A DNA stretch of 64,000 nucleotides from Chryseobacterium cheonjiense (GTDB taxonomy: Bacteria > Bacteroidota > Bacteroidia > Flavobacteriales > Weeksellaceae): the NCBI RefSeq assembly GCF_012927265.1, contig NZ_JABBGF010000001.1:866502-930501 (forward strand), given 5' to 3'. Positions 34,529 to 44,346 of the stretch are shown piece by piece (positions within the stretch are counted from its first letter, which is position 1; the number at the start of each line of letters is the position of its first letter). The position numbers and the translations under genes are program-made. The notes beneath the pieces were generated by a model that made no database searches, had not been told where the DNA came from, and saw only the letters and a list, made by a program, of their open reading frames with translations.

Positions 34529-36739
34529 TTATTGCATATCGGTTTCATTTCTTTCAATCTTTTCATCACTTTTCTCGACCATGGTGGCCACTATATTTTT
34601 CAGGCGCTGGAACAAAAAAGAACTGAGCAGTAAAATGATCCCAAGAATGATAAATGCGATGATTCTTGAAACATTATCCATTTTCCAGACATCATACAGG
34701 TATAATTTTACAATGGTAATTCCCAGTAAAGCAAATCCGGCTTTGCCATACTCGCGGGCATCGGTTTTTAATCCTTTAAAAATAAAAATGCTTGCCAGCA
34801 CAGCCCAAATGATGGGAAGATAAAGCAGAGTGAAATATTCCTCCAGTTGTTCCATATCAGCCCTGTTTTCTGAGCAGATCAGCAGGTAGATATGATATGC
34901 TTCCATACTTACTGCTGTTACAACAGCCGTTGCCAGGAACCAGTAAGAAAGTTTTATCCTGAAAAAATATGAGCCAGGAAGTATTTTCACTGCGGTATAA
35001 ACCATAGGAATCAGGTATAGCCCGTACATTAAGTAATAGTTCAGGTCAATATCTTTCATGATAATATGCGTTATAATTCCTGTGCCGGCAATGATGGTAT
35101 TTATGATAATCAGAGAGAAAAAGATATAAATCAGTCCCACTTCAAGAGTATGGTTTATATCAAATTTTTTTCTAAAAAGCAGCATCGCAAAAATATAATA
35201 CAGACTGAAAAGCATCCCGATGCTGAAAATAACAATCAGAGGTTTTCCTGAGATGTGGTAAATGATTTCCAGTAAAATGGCAGTATAAAAGATTGCATAG
35301 CTTACGGCGGTAAATATATTTTCAAAAAAACGACTGTTGTTTTCTCTTCTTTCCGGGAGCTTTTTCAATAAAAGCAAGTTAATGAATGCAGTACATGCTG
35401 TTACGGAACTGGTAAGAAACAGAGGATTAAAAATGATATTGAGATTTTTAGCATCCATATATTTCGTCCAGGTCATCATTTGGGCAATGATTACGAGAGG
35501 AAAGATGATATAAAAGAAATTTCTAAAAATACGAAGCTCGGTCTTTTTCCATATAAACAGCAGAAGCGTGGCTTCAACAGCCCATACACAGGTGATTAAA
35601 TTTGCTCTGAACTGAAGGGCAAACGCGACAGTGACAAGGCTGACCGCAATACCTGAAAATACGGAATAAGCGGTGCCAAATCTTTTTTCCGTATGCTCTC
35701 TGTACAGCAGAAAACTATTGAGTAAAGCAAATCCTGAAGGGAAAATAATGATGGGATCGTATTGTAGTTGTTTAAAAATATAAACAGTGCCGATAACGCC
35801 CGTAAAATTGATCAGAACAAGCATTAAAATATCCCACGGGAAAAGATTCTTTTTCGTGAAATAATTCTGTAACGCAAACGCGTAGAAAACGATATAGCTG
35901 ACCGCATAAAAATAGACCGTGATGAATTCAGGAGTTGCTATTGTCCAGTAACCAAGGTAAATGCTTGTAAAGATAAACGCAATCCATCCGATGCTTTTCC
36001 ATCCCCTAAGAAATGCAACCGCAAGCATCCCGGTATTGATAAGGGTAATGTAAATAAAAAGAAAAGGATAATTGCTTTGCCCGGTACTGATCATCAGCGG
36101 CGCAAGAAATCCTCCGATCAGGGAAAAAATAATAAGGATTTCACTTTTGTAATAATACGATAGAAATATCGAAACCACCGTTATCAGGCAGGTCATTAAA
36201 AATGCAGTGTTTTGGGAAAACAGATGGTATTCCCTGAATGCAATGGTAGCTGTAAAATACAGTACGGCGATCCCGCCACCGGTAATGATGGAAGCAAAAA
36301 CGTTATAATTTTTCCTGAGAAAATGCCCGGTACCGATGATCAGTGTTCCTGCAGCAAATCCTATTCCCGCCCTTGCAGCCTCACCGATCCAGTTGTTATC
36401 AACAGCATATTTCACAAAATACGCGATACCCAGAACCAGCGTGAAAATTCCGACTATTGCAAGGGCATTTTGCTTTAAAAAATCAAATACAGGACTGACG
36501 TGAATCTTATCTTCAGCCTGAAGCTCTTGAGTTTCAAAAGGATTTTCGTCTTTTTCGCTATTCTTGTCTGCCGCTGGTGACAATTGGTTTACAGAAAAAT
36601 CTTTTACTTCATTATCCTTAATGTCAGTTAGATTCTTTTTGATTTCGAAAATCTCATTTTCCAGGTTCCTGATCCTTTTATTCAGAGTGCTGAAAAGAAT
36701 AATAATGATTATACATAAAATGGCGATCAGGATATACAT
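34529..36739 (-). CDS. DUF2339 multi-pass membrane protein
   Basis: A 736-residue protein. After one N-terminal helix come a coiled coil (LNKRIRNLENEIFEIKKNLTDI) and an acidic linker. Then come some 20 or more hydrophobic helices beginning DFLKQNALAIVGIFTLVLGIAYFVKYAVDNNWIGEAARAGIGFAAGTLII (in parts), which is the DUF2339 signature. It ends with a run of charged residues. Function unknown. Length is within the usual range of about 700-900. It stands alone, 115 bases downstream of nothing similar. Confidence 0.82.
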   Translation of the reverse strand: MYILIAILCIIIIILFSTLNKRIRNLENEIFEIKKNLTDIKDNEVKDFSVNQLSPAADKNSEKDENPFETQELQAEDKIHVSPVFDFLKQNALAIVGIFTLVLGIAYFVKYAVDNNWIGEAARAGIGFAAGTLIIGTGHFLRKNYNVFASIITGGGIAVLYFTATIAFREYHLFSQNTAFLMTCLITVVSIFLSYYYKSEILIIFSLIGGFLAPLMISTGQSNYPFLFIYITLINTGMLAVAFLRGWKSIGWIAFIFTSIYLGYWTIATPEFITVYFYAVSYIVFYAFALQNYFTKKNLFPWDILMLVLINFTGVIGTVYIFKQLQYDPIIIFPSGFALLNSFLLYREHTEKRFGTAYSVFSGIAVSLVTVAFALQFRANLITCVWAVEATLLLFIWKKTELRIFRNFFYIIFPLVIIAQMMTWTKYMDAKNLNIIFNPLFLTSSVTACTAFINLLLLKKLPERRENNSRFFENIFTAVSYAIFYTAILLEIIYHISGKPLIVIFSIGMLFSLYYIFAMLLFRKKFDINHTLEVGLIYIFFSLIIINTIIAGTGIITHIIMKDIDLNYYLMYGLYLIPMVYTAVKILPGSYFFRIKLSYWFLATAVVTAVSMEAYHIYLLICSENRADMEQLEEYFTLLYLPIIWAVLASIFIFKGLKTDAREYGKAGFALLGITIVKLYLYDVWKMDNVSRIIAFIILGIILLLSSFLFQRLKNIVATMVEKSDEKIERNETDMQ

Positions 36740-36860
36740 TATTTTCCGGATTTGATAGTATCAAATATAATCAAATGTTTTTTAAGTAGCGATGATTAAG
36801 AGCTGCGGCTATCCTGTTGAACATACAACTGCAATAATGAATTGTTTTTTAATAATCTTT

Positions 36861-37709
36861 TTAGCTCTCCAGACAAAACTCTTTGTAATTTCCCAGGAAA
36901 GAGGTTTCTGCATCCAGCGCCTTTAATTCTTCCAGTGCGTTATGATGAAGAGCAGATTCCCATTTTCCCACGACATTGATGAAAAAGAAGTAATTACCCA
37001 ATCCTGTTTTTAGTGTTCTTGACTCTATTTTGCTGAGGTTCATGTTACGCCATGCAAATACCGATAATACCTGATGAAGGCCTCCTGCATGATCTTCTGG
37101 TAACGTTACCAGCAATCCTGACTTTTCACCTAAAACTTTCAGGCTGTTGTTCTCATAGCTTTCGGAATCTTTGGAAATGATAATAAATCTTGTATGATTC
37201 TGCTCAAAATCGTGGATATTGTGATGAATAATTTTAAGTCCGTACAGATTGGCGGCAAACTGATTGGCAACAGCCGCTAAATTTCTTTCCGCATTTTCTG
37301 AGACATATCTTGCAGCGGCAGCAGTTGAAGAGAAGTCCTGTTTCTGAACTTCTTTAAAATGCGTATCCAAAAAGTGGAAACTCTGGGCCAATGCCTGTGG
37401 ATGCGAGTAGATCTTTTCAATTGATCCCGAATCAGAATCGGGATGGATCATGAGGTGGTGGGCAATCGGCATAACGGCTTCGGCAAGTATTTGTATTCCT
37501 GATGTTTTGTATAAATAATCGAGGGTCATGGAAACCGTACCTTCAATAGAGTTTTCGAGGGGAACAACGGCTCTTTCCGCTTCGCCTTTTTCTACTGCTT
37601 CAAAGCAGTCGAGAATGTTCGGTTGAGGAATCAGCTCTTCACCGGGAAAAAGCTGAATCGCAGCAAGCTGTGTAAAACTGGCCTCCGGGCCCAAAAATGC
37701 AATCTTCAT
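36861..37709 (-). CDS. pheA: Prephenate dehydratase
   Basis: This 282-residue enzyme converts prephenate to phenylpyruvate in phenylalanine synthesis. Domain order: prephenate dehydratase (AFLGPEASFTQLAA, VPLENSIEGTVSMTLD, SHPQALAQ, STAAAARYVSE, catalytic NHTRFIII) and C-terminal ACT domain (GLLVTLPEDHAGGLHQVLSVFAWRNMNLSKIESR), which binds Phe for feedback. It has no chorismate mutase domain. It lies 23 bases downstream of the thioesterase gene, suggesting co-transcription. Confidence 0.94.
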   Translation of the reverse strand: MKIAFLGPEASFTQLAAIQLFPGEELIPQPNILDCFEAVEKGEAERAVVPLENSIEGTVSMTLDYLYKTSGIQILAEAVMPIAHHLMIHPDSDSGSIEKIYSHPQALAQSFHFLDTHFKEVQKQDFSSTAAAARYVSENAERNLAAVANQFAANLYGLKIIHHNIHDFEQNHTRFIIISKDSESYENNSLKVLGEKSGLLVTLPEDHAGGLHQVLSVFAWRNMNLSKIESRTLKTGLGNYFFFINVVGKWESALHHNALEELKALDAETSFLGNYKEFCLES

Positions 37710-37732
37710 TATTTTATGATTATGGTTGAAAT

Positions 37733-38143
37733 TTATTCATTCCAGTTCTTTTTGATAAGTTCCATCAGGTAATCCGGGCATTTTACCACTTTATTGGTTT
37801 TGGCATCCAGAAAGAAAAGAGTGGTAGAAGCTTCTGTGATTTTAATGTTTTCCTCATTAAAAATTTCATACTCGAATTCAATTCTGACACCCGGAATTTT
37901 TTTAACATATGTATGTATTTCCAGTTCTTCATCATAAAAAGCCGGCCGCAGATACTTAATTTTATACTCCGAAACGGGCAGCCAAATTCCTTGATTCTCA
38001 ATCTCATTATAAGACATCCCGATGCTCCGGAAAAGTTCTACCCGGCCAATTTCGAGATACTCTGCGTAATTGCCGTAGTAAACGTATTTCATAGGGTCTG
38101 TTTCTCCGTAACGTACTCGTAATGAGTGTTTTGTGTGTATCAT
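37733..38143 (-). CDS. Acyl-CoA thioesterase, YbgC/4HBT family
   Basis: A 136-residue hotdog protein: VRYGETDPMKYVYYGNYAEYLEIGRVELFRS gives the catalytic Asp and the tyrosine-rich helix of the 4-hydroxybenzoyl-CoA thioesterase family, and the final strands IKITEASTTLFFLDAKTNKVV fit. It probably hydrolyses short or aromatic acyl-CoAs. It is the first gene of a short minus-strand pair with pheA and diverges from dnaA. Confidence 0.85.
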   Translation of the reverse strand: MIHTKHSLRVRYGETDPMKYVYYGNYAEYLEIGRVELFRSIGMSYNEIENQGIWLPVSEYKIKYLRPAFYDEELEIHTYVKKIPGVRIEFEYEIFNEENIKITEASTTLFFLDAKTNKVVKCPDYLMELIKKNWNE

Positions 38144-38280
38144 TATTCCTGCTTAATTATACATACAAATATATTTTTAAATAATCAATAAGCACAATAT
38201 TTTTTTTTGAAATAAAAAATTTGGACCTTTGTCTTCCTTCTAAAAACAATACTAACTAAGAACTAATCGGGGCATAAATT

Positions 38281-39735
38281 ATGGATGAAAATTTAATGTT
38301 GACATGGCAGAAGTGCCTTCAGTTCATGCGCGATAATCTAAACGCTGCTGAAGATAATTCTGATCTTAAAAAACTTGAAAAATCTTTCGATTTGCTGTTT
38401 GATAAAGTACAACCAATTTCTTTGGTTGACAACAATCTTACACTGATGGTCCCGAGTGATTTTTACAAGGAATATATTGAGGATAATTACCTGTCCTTGC
38501 TTTCTGCTGCCCTGAAGAAAAATATAGGAAAAGGTGTGAAATTATGGTACTCGGTAATGGAAAATAAGCCTTCCGGTTTAGAAAAGCCCGTTACTATGAA
38601 CATGAAAGGAAAAACCGTTCCTACCCCTAAAGTTCAGGAAACAATGCCTCAGGGATTTTCATCAAATATCGTCAATCCTTTTGTAGTACCGGGAATCAAA
38701 AAAGTAAATATTGATTCCAACTTAAAATCGGATTTCTCTTTTGACAATTATGTAGAAGGAGAGAGCAATAAATTTGCGGCAACCGTAGCAAGATCTATTG
38801 CAAAAAGACCAGGTGCAACAGCTTTCAACCCCTTATTTTTATATGGTGGTTACGGGGTAGGGAAGACCCACCTCGGCCAGGCTGTAGGACTGGAAGTGAA
38901 AAGCCAGTTTCCGGATAAAGTCGTTTTGTATCTTTCTTCCGAAAAGTTCATCCAGCAGTTTATTTCGGCTGCCAAAGCACATAAGCAGACAGAATTTGCC
39001 AACTTTTACCAGATGGTGGATGTTTTGATTATTGATGATATCCAGTTCCTTTCCGGTAAATCTGCAACGCAGGACAGCTTCTTCCATATCTTCGACTATC
39101 TTCATCAGAACGGAAAACAGATTATCCTTACTTCTGATAAAGCTCCGGCCGATATTATGGATATTCAGGACAGAATTGTTTCCCGTTTCAAATGGGGACT
39201 TTCCGCAGAGATTAAATCTCCGGATTACAGCACCCGTAAACAGATTATCGTTGATAAGTTAAGCAGAGACGGTATCGTCCTTACAGATGATATGCTGGAT
39301 TTTTTAGCTTCTGAAGCCAAGACAAATGTTAGAGAGCTTATTGGTGTCATCAATTCTGTGATTGCGTATTCTACCATTTATAAATCAGATTTAAGTCTTG
39401 AATTATTAAAGGATACCATTAATAAAATTGCTGCCAATCAGAAGAAAATTATCAATATTCCGTATATCCAGGAAGTGGTTTGCGATTATTTCGGGATTAA
39501 AAGAGAGCAGCTTTTATCCAAGACAAGAAAAAGAGAAATTGCACTGCCAAGACAGCTGGCCATGTATTTTGCGAAAGAGCTTACGAACGCAACTTTCACT
39601 AAAATAGGTGAGGAAATGGGCGGAAAAGACCACTCCACAGTAATGTATGCCTGCGAAACGATTAAAGATGTTTCCAAAATTGATAAAGAGGTGAAAAAAT
39701 ACGTGAAGGAATTATCAGAAAGGATCAAGCAATAA
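38281..39735 (+). CDS. dnaA: Chromosomal replication initiator protein DnaA
   Basis: The full-length 484-residue initiator opens the replication origin. Domain I is N-terminal (MLTWQKCLQFMRDNL) and a short linker follows. The AAA+ domain has Walker A GYGVGKTHLGQ, Walker B VLIIDDIQFLSGK and sensor motifs. The C-terminal domain IV has ALPRQLAMYFAKELT and GGKDHSTVMYACE for DnaA-box binding. No clusters of TTATCCACA-like boxes were seen next to the gene, so the origin is probably elsewhere. A strong terminator follows. Confidence 0.97.
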   Translation: MDENLMLTWQKCLQFMRDNLNAAEDNSDLKKLEKSFDLLFDKVQPISLVDNNLTLMVPSDFYKEYIEDNYLSLLSAALKKNIGKGVKLWYSVMENKPSGLEKPVTMNMKGKTVPTPKVQETMPQGFSSNIVNPFVVPGIKKVNIDSNLKSDFSFDNYVEGESNKFAATVARSIAKRPGATAFNPLFLYGGYGVGKTHLGQAVGLEVKSQFPDKVVLYLSSEKFIQQFISAAKAHKQTEFANFYQMVDVLIIDDIQFLSGKSATQDSFFHIFDYLHQNGKQIILTSDKAPADIMDIQDRIVSRFKWGLSAEIKSPDYSTRKQIIVDKLSRDGIVLTDDMLDFLASEAKTNVRELIGVINSVIAYSTIYKSDLSLELLKDTINKIAANQKKIINIPYIQEVVCDYFGIKREQLLSKTRKREIALPRQLAMYFAKELTNATFTKIGEEMGGKDHSTVMYACETIKDVSKIDKEVKKYVKELSERIKQ

Positions 39736-39757
39736 GAAATAATTTAATGTAAATAAT

Positions 39758-39789
39758 AAAAATGGAGAATAATTTTATTCTCCATTTTT
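39758..39789 (+). terminator. Terminator after dnaA
   Basis: A 15-bp perfect stem (39758-39772 with 39775-39789, AAAAATGGAGAATAA type) with its T-arm doubling as the T-run. Confidence 0.85.
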
Positions 39790-39846
39790 ATTTAGTTTTG
39801 TGGATTAAAGAATTTAAAGCTTTTATCATTTAATTGTCTTAAGAAT

Positions 39847-40293
39847 ATGAAAATATTAATGGTTTGTCTGGGAAATATTTGCAGAAGCCCTTTAGCTGAA
39901 GGAATTATGAAATCCAAAGCACCCGAAAATTTCTTTATTGATTCGGCAGGAACCATCTCAATGCATGAAGGTAAACATCCAGATCAAAGAGCAATACAAA
40001 CGGCATCACGCCACGGGATTGATATTTCTCAACAGAGATCCAGACCCATTACACAAGCGGATTTTGAAAATTTTGATAAAATCTATTGTATGGATGTGGA
40101 TGTATTGGCAGATGTTGTTTCCAAAGCACGGAATGAAGATCAACGGAAAAAAGTTTCTTTATTTCTGGAAGTGCTCGGCGATCATCAGAATGCTGAAGTT
40201 CCGGATCCGTATTGGGGAGATATGAAAGAGTTCGAAGAAGTTTTCCAATTACTGGATCGTGGCTGTGAAGCTATTTTAAAACAAATAATTTAA
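39847..40293 (+). CDS. Low-molecular-weight protein tyrosine phosphatase
   Basis: 148 residues. The P-loop C-L-G-N-I-C-R-S near the N-terminus (residues 7-14) is the CX5R active site, with the first Cys as nucleophile, and DPYW near 119-122 supplies the general acid Asp. Partners are unknown; such enzymes often act on BY-kinases of polysaccharide export, none of which is in this window. It is followed at once by a SnoaL-like protein gene (one base gap) and then an RsmI-like gene. Confidence 0.85.
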   Translation: MKILMVCLGNICRSPLAEGIMKSKAPENFFIDSAGTISMHEGKHPDQRAIQTASRHGIDISQQRSRPITQADFENFDKIYCMDVDVLADVVSKARNEDQRKKVSLFLEVLGDHQNAEVPDPYWGDMKEFEEVFQLLDRGCEAILKQII

Positions 40294-40294
40294 T

Positions 40295-40795
40295 ATGAGA
40301 AAGATATTAATCTTACTTTTGCTGAGCTGTAATTTTATTTTCGGACAGACTAAAGATGAAAAGGCTGTCAGACAAGTAATGACTGATTTTATGAATTGCA
40401 TTAAAACGAGGGATGAAGCTAAATTTATTTCTCTTTTTCAGGAACCTGTTCTCTGGACAGGTGTATATACTGATCGGACTTACAGAAAAGTTTTAGAAAA
40501 AGATCCCAATGAAAAAAGTTTTTTTACAGATAATTATAAAGCATTTATCAAAAGTTTTAAAAACAATAAATCTGAAGAGCGGTTTGATAATGTTAAAATT
40601 ATAGAAGACGGATCAATTGCTTCTGCTAATTTTGACTACAGCTTTTGGTACGATGGCAAGATGCTAAATTGGGGAAAAGAAATATGGACACTGATGAAGA
40701 TCAACGGTCTATGGAAAATAACATCCGTTTCTTTTTCAATGGATATGACAGAATATTACGTACAACCTTCTTTACAAGAGAGACTTAAAAAATAA
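40295..40795 (+). CDS. Exported NTF2/SnoaL-like protein
   Basis: 166 residues with a signal peptide (MRKILILLLLSCNFIFGQ) and a cone-shaped-fold pattern: DEKAVRQVMTDFMNCIKTRDEAKFISLFQ, the WTLMKINGLWKITSVSFSM C-terminal strands. This is the NTF2-like/SnoaL (DUF4440-type) outline. Most such exported proteins have no known substrate. It is co-transcribed with the phosphatase upstream (one base apart) and the methylase downstream (five bases apart). Confidence 0.68.
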   Translation: MRKILILLLLSCNFIFGQTKDEKAVRQVMTDFMNCIKTRDEAKFISLFQEPVLWTGVYTDRTYRKVLEKDPNEKSFFTDNYKAFIKSFKNNKSEERFDNVKIIEDGSIASANFDYSFWYDGKMLNWGKEIWTLMKINGLWKITSVSFSMDMTEYYVQPSLQERLKK

Positions 40796-40800
40796 TATAA

Positions 40801-41499
40801 ATGCTTTTCTTACTTCCGGCTTACCTTTCCGAAAATACTTCTATCACGCATTTTTCACCAGTGATAAAAGATTACATCATGCAAACTGACTACTTTTTTG
40901 TGGAAAATGAAAAAACCGCAAGAAAAGTGGTGAAATTCTTTGCTCCTGAAAAAAAACAATCGGATCTTAAACTTTTTCTTTTAGATAAATACACTGAAAA
41001 TGCGGATATCAAAGAAGCACAGGAACTGATGCTGAAAGGTCAGGATTTTGGACTGCTTTCAGAGGCAGGACTTCCGTGTATTGCTGATCCGGGTAATCTT
41101 ATGGTGAAATGGTGTCATGAAAAAAATATCCGGGTGATTCCTATTTCCGGGCCTTCATCAATTATTCTGGCTTTGATTTCGAGTGGTTTTAACGGTCAGG
41201 AATTTACCTTTAACGGCTACCTTCCCATTGATAAAGGTGAAAAGAAAAAACAGATTCTGCATCTTGAGAACATGGTTCAGAAGACCGGTTATTCCCAGAT
41301 TTTTATGGAAACCCCTTACCGCAACAACCCGCTTTTTGAAGATTTGACGAAGTTTTTATCCCCGAATACGAAACTGTGTATTGCTGCCAATATCAACGAT
41401 CCGGAACACGAGTTTATCAAAACCAAAACCATAAAGGAGTGGCAGAAGCAGAAACCGGAACTTCATAAAATCCCGGCTGTATTTGTACTGGGGAAATAA
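40801..41499 (+). CDS. RsmI-like SAM-dependent methyltransferase (tetrapyrrole methylase fold)
   Basis: A 232-residue protein with the RsmI fold: GLLSEAGLPCIADPGNLMVKWCHEKNIRVIPISGPSSIILALISSGFNGQEFTFNGYLP and a conserved FMETPYRNN. RsmI methylates the 2'-O of C1402 of 16S rRNA. Flavobacteria often carry this shorter second paralogue, so I withhold the symbol. The usual N-terminal GNLxDI motif is absent (the start is MLFLLPAYLSENTSITHFSP). A third gene of the phosphatase operon. Confidence 0.75.
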   Translation: MLFLLPAYLSENTSITHFSPVIKDYIMQTDYFFVENEKTARKVVKFFAPEKKQSDLKLFLLDKYTENADIKEAQELMLKGQDFGLLSEAGLPCIADPGNLMVKWCHEKNIRVIPISGPSSIILALISSGFNGQEFTFNGYLPIDKGEKKKQILHLENMVQKTGYSQIFMETPYRNNPLFEDLTKFLSPNTKLCIAANINDPEHEFIKTKTIKEWQKQKPELHKIPAVFVLGK

Positions 41500-41580
41500 A
41501 TTTTATAATCTCCCGCTGATTTTTGCAGATTATGCAGATTTATTGTCAAATTTTGATTTGCGTAATCTGTTAAAAAGATA

Positions 41581-41653
41581 CTTCGACGAGCTCAGTATGA
41601 CATCTCTAATACTAACTGTTGTTGTGTAGGGTATTACGCTGAACCTGCCGAAG
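41581..41653. repeat. Inverted pair of a 16-mer found in flavobacterial spacers
   Basis: CTTCGACGAGCTCAGT at 41581-41596 and, in inverse orientation, GCTGAACCTGCCGAAG at 41638-41653. A third copy, GCTGAGCTTGTCGAAG, is at 63898-63913. Consensus CTTCGRCNNGYTCAGY. It lies in the 200-base non-coding gap between convergent genes; the remainder of the gap shows only a weak GCAGATTATGCAGATT repeat. Confidence 0.5.
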
Positions 41654-41700
41654 TTTTTCTAATGATCAAGTTTTATATATATTGAAAATATCTTTATCCT

Positions 41701-42564
41701 TTATTTTTTCTTCCTGTTTCTCCATTTTCTCCAGAGAAATACAACAACAGGAATCAGCAGAAAGAAAGGCCAAAGCGAAATAACTCCTAAAAGAAAAGCT
41801 ACAAAACTGTTCCAGCCTTCCGTTACAGAATCACCAAACCGGCTTCCAAAACCTATTTTTGAAGTAGCAGAACTTCTGATTTTTTCTGTGTATAAATTTA
41901 CATTCAAAGTGCTGTAATTCACGCGGTCATCAATAAAACGGAGCCTGCCTTCCGCAACGTCAATTTCATCTTCCAGAGCTCGGATATTTTCCTGGATCTC
42001 CAGTATATCTTTCGTTGTTTTAGCGGTCTTAAGCATTTCACGGTATTTTTCAAGATAAATTTTCTTGTTTCCGAGTTTAATGGAAACATCGGTATATTCT
42101 TCCGTTACATCATTGGATGAAATATTTTTAGACAATACAGCACCGAGCCCACTAGAAAAAGAATGGATCAAACCATCAAAATTCTGATTAGGAACCCGAA
42201 TAGTAAGGTCCAAATTTTCATCAGTATCCGTATTCTGAAATTCTTCTTTCTGAATATAAGCTTTATTGTTTTTAAGAATGGAATTAATCTGCTCCTGCGC
42301 CTTTTTGATATCACCAACCTGAATTCTCATTTCACCATTTTTAATAATCTTCTTGGTAATTGTGTTAATCTGTGAAGACGGATTTGCAGGATCAACTTCC
42401 TGATTTGGAGGCATCATTTTTTCAGATAAAGAAGTTGGTGCACTTACTGCAGCTACTTTATCTTCCTGAATGACATCAACAAGACTGGCATTAAGCGACT
42501 GCGCTTCATTTTTTTTACAATGGATAAGAATTAAACAGAATAAAGGGATCAGTAATTTTTTCAT
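41701..42564 (-). CDS. DUF4349 lipoprotein
   Basis: 287 residues from the start at 42564 (MKKLLIPLFCLILIHCKKN, lipobox Cys 16); the extra 9 upstream codons add an implausible signal. It has a long coiled coil (TTKDILEIQENIRALEDEIDVAEGRLRFIDDRV), the DUF4349 core KIIKNGEMRIQVGDIKKAQEQINSILKN, and a C-terminal helix (FFLLIPVVVFLWRKWRNRKKK) that would anchor it a second time. The domain is of unknown function, often linked to envelope stress. Transcribed alone. Confidence 0.82.
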   Translation of the reverse strand: MKKLLIPLFCLILIHCKKNEAQSLNASLVDVIQEDKVAAVSAPTSLSEKMMPPNQEVDPANPSSQINTITKKIIKNGEMRIQVGDIKKAQEQINSILKNNKAYIQKEEFQNTDTDENLDLTIRVPNQNFDGLIHSFSSGLGAVLSKNISSNDVTEEYTDVSIKLGNKKIYLEKYREMLKTAKTTKDILEIQENIRALEDEIDVAEGRLRFIDDRVNYSTLNVNLYTEKIRSSATSKIGFGSRFGDSVTEGWNSFVAFLLGVISLWPFFLLIPVVVFLWRKWRNRKKK

Positions 42565-42682
42565 GAATAAAAGTTTTATTGAGCATAGCAAAAAGTGTAC
42601 TGAAAATTATATCAGACTCCAATGCTGGTTTTTCTCTGGTTTATATTAAAGATACATTGAAATAATTTTATATTTTTAGTCA

Positions 42683-43750
42683 ATGAAAAAAAGTCTTTTA
42701 GCTATTGTCTTTTCTCCGTTTTTTATGTTTGCCCAGGAAGTTCCGAAACTTACGGATGAAGTAGCTGTAAAACTATCTGAAAAGCCGCTTCACTGCATCA
42801 CTCAGGAATATCCGAACAAAACGGCACATATCATCAACAATGAAAATGAAGTTCCTTTAAGCCCGAAAGCGCTGCATCCAAGCTTTTATGGCTGTTTCGA
42901 CTGGCACAGTTCGGTTCACGGACACTGGATGCTGGTTCGTTTATTGAAAACAAAACCAGACCTTTCCATAGCAAAAGAAATTGAAAATACGCTGGATCAA
43001 TCATTCAGTAAAGAAAATCTGCAGACAGAAGCCGATTATTTTACCAAATATCAGCTTACCGGTACTTTTGAAAGAACCTACGGCTGGGCCTGGTTATTGA
43101 AGCTTGACGAAGAGCTCATAACATGGAACCACCCCAAAGCAAAAATCTGGCATCAGAATCTTAAACCTTTAACGGATAAAATTCTGACAGCCTGGAAAAC
43201 GTATCTTCCGAAACAGACTTATCCGAACAGAACCGGTGTTCACCCAAATAGTGCTTTTGCAATGGCTTTTGCGCTGGATTGGGCAAGGTCGACCGGTGAT
43301 AAGGGGTTTGAAAATCAGTTGGTCGAAAAGGCAAAATATTTTTATTTAAAAGACGAAAAAACGCCTGCCTATCTTGAACCCGACGGATCGGATTTCTTTT
43401 CTCCGAGCCTCGAAATAGCAGATTTAATGAGAAGGGTTTTACCACAGAAAGAGTTTGTACAATGGTTTGATAAGTTTTACGAGAAACGCAGCATCGAAAA
43501 TATAGAAAAAATCCCTGTTGTCAGTGATTTGTCAGATTATCAGACGATACATCTTGTCGGGTTGTCTTTTTCAAAAGCCTGGTGTATGAAGGGAATTGCA
43601 AAGTCTCTTCCGAATGGTCATCCCCTGAAAAAAGAATTTCAGAAAACAGCCGCATTATTTTTAAATAACGGCCTTCCTCTGCTTTTCCAGGGAAATTATG
43701 GAGGCGACCATTGGCTGGCCAGTTTTGCGGTGTATGCTCTGGAAGATTAA
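42683..43750 (+). CDS. DUF2891 family exported protein
   Basis: 355 residues with a signal peptide ending FAQ. The mature protein has an alpha/alpha-barrel look: LHPSFYGCFDWHSSVHGHWMLVRLLK, then QLTGTFERTYGWAWLLKL, HPNSAFAMAFALDWARS, SDFFSPSLEIADLMRRVLP and NYGGDHWLASFAVYAL. These are the DUF2891 signatures. Function unknown; the conserved HxxxHGHW and acidic residues suggest a hydrolase or metal site, by inference. The gene stands alone. Confidence 0.82.
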   Translation: MKKSLLAIVFSPFFMFAQEVPKLTDEVAVKLSEKPLHCITQEYPNKTAHIINNENEVPLSPKALHPSFYGCFDWHSSVHGHWMLVRLLKTKPDLSIAKEIENTLDQSFSKENLQTEADYFTKYQLTGTFERTYGWAWLLKLDEELITWNHPKAKIWHQNLKPLTDKILTAWKTYLPKQTYPNRTGVHPNSAFAMAFALDWARSTGDKGFENQLVEKAKYFYLKDEKTPAYLEPDGSDFFSPSLEIADLMRRVLPQKEFVQWFDKFYEKRSIENIEKIPVVSDLSDYQTIHLVGLSFSKAWCMKGIAKSLPNGHPLKKEFQKTAALFLNNGLPLLFQGNYGGDHWLASFAVYALED

Positions 43751-43841
43751 TCAGCCTTGAAGCATGATCCTGGAAGAAGAAGGAAACTAGATTATGAAAC
43801 CTACTTCCATCATCTGGCTCCCATTTTCTATTCCAACAATT

Positions 43842-44315
43842 TTAATATCTTATTCCCAATTTTTTAACGATAAAGCTCAATAGCCAGATCGGACCGACTA
43901 ACAGAAACTGTAAATCTTTAAGAAAAGAGGGCTTTTTACCTTCAATTTTGTGACCTACAAACTGGAAAATCCAGGTGATTACGAAAACAAAAAGGTAAAC
44001 CAACCACGCGTTTTCTTTAAACCGGATATTAATGCCGTAGGCAAAACTTTCCATAATTACCATCAGTATAAACATGATAATACTGATGATCAATGAAAGC
44101 CGCATATAAAAAATGGTAACTAAAACAATTGCTGCAAAACTTATATAGCTGATCTCTCCAATGTAGATAAAGCCGATTGACTTTGACGGAATAAGGGAAA
44201 TAAACCCTAAAATACTCCAGAAAACCAGCGGGACACAGATCCAGTGGATCAGTTTGTTGGTAGAATTCCTGTGACTTTCGGCATATTCTGCAAAAAGCAA
44301 ATCAATTTTTCTCAT
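43842..44315 (-). CDS. DUF962/Mpo1-like membrane protein
   Basis: 157 residues from MRKIDLLFAEYAESHRNSTNKLIHWICVPLVFWS, the DUF962 hallmark (dioxygenase-like, related to yeast Mpo1 of phytosphingosine alpha-oxidation), with four or so helices and a second conserved His in FVGHKIEGKKPSFLKDLQFLLVGPIWLL. The six residues before it (MFQITA) are likely untranslated. In Chryseobacterium, which has sphingolipids, a fatty acid alpha-dioxygenase role is plausible. Divergent from the AraC gene. Confidence 0.82.
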   Translation of the reverse strand: MRKIDLLFAEYAESHRNSTNKLIHWICVPLVFWSILGFISLIPSKSIGFIYIGEISYISFAAIVLVTIFYMRLSLIISIIMFILMVIMESFAYGINIRFKENAWLVYLFVFVITWIFQFVGHKIEGKKPSFLKDLQFLLVGPIWLLSFIVKKLGIRY

Positions 44316-44346
44316 AGCTGTAATTTGGAACACTAAAATAATAAAT

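Noticed and set aside
38144-38280. Replication origin next to dnaA
   Set aside because: No group of DnaA-box-like nonamers or AT-rich unwinding tract with repeats was found; in Bacteroidota the origin is often away from dnaA.
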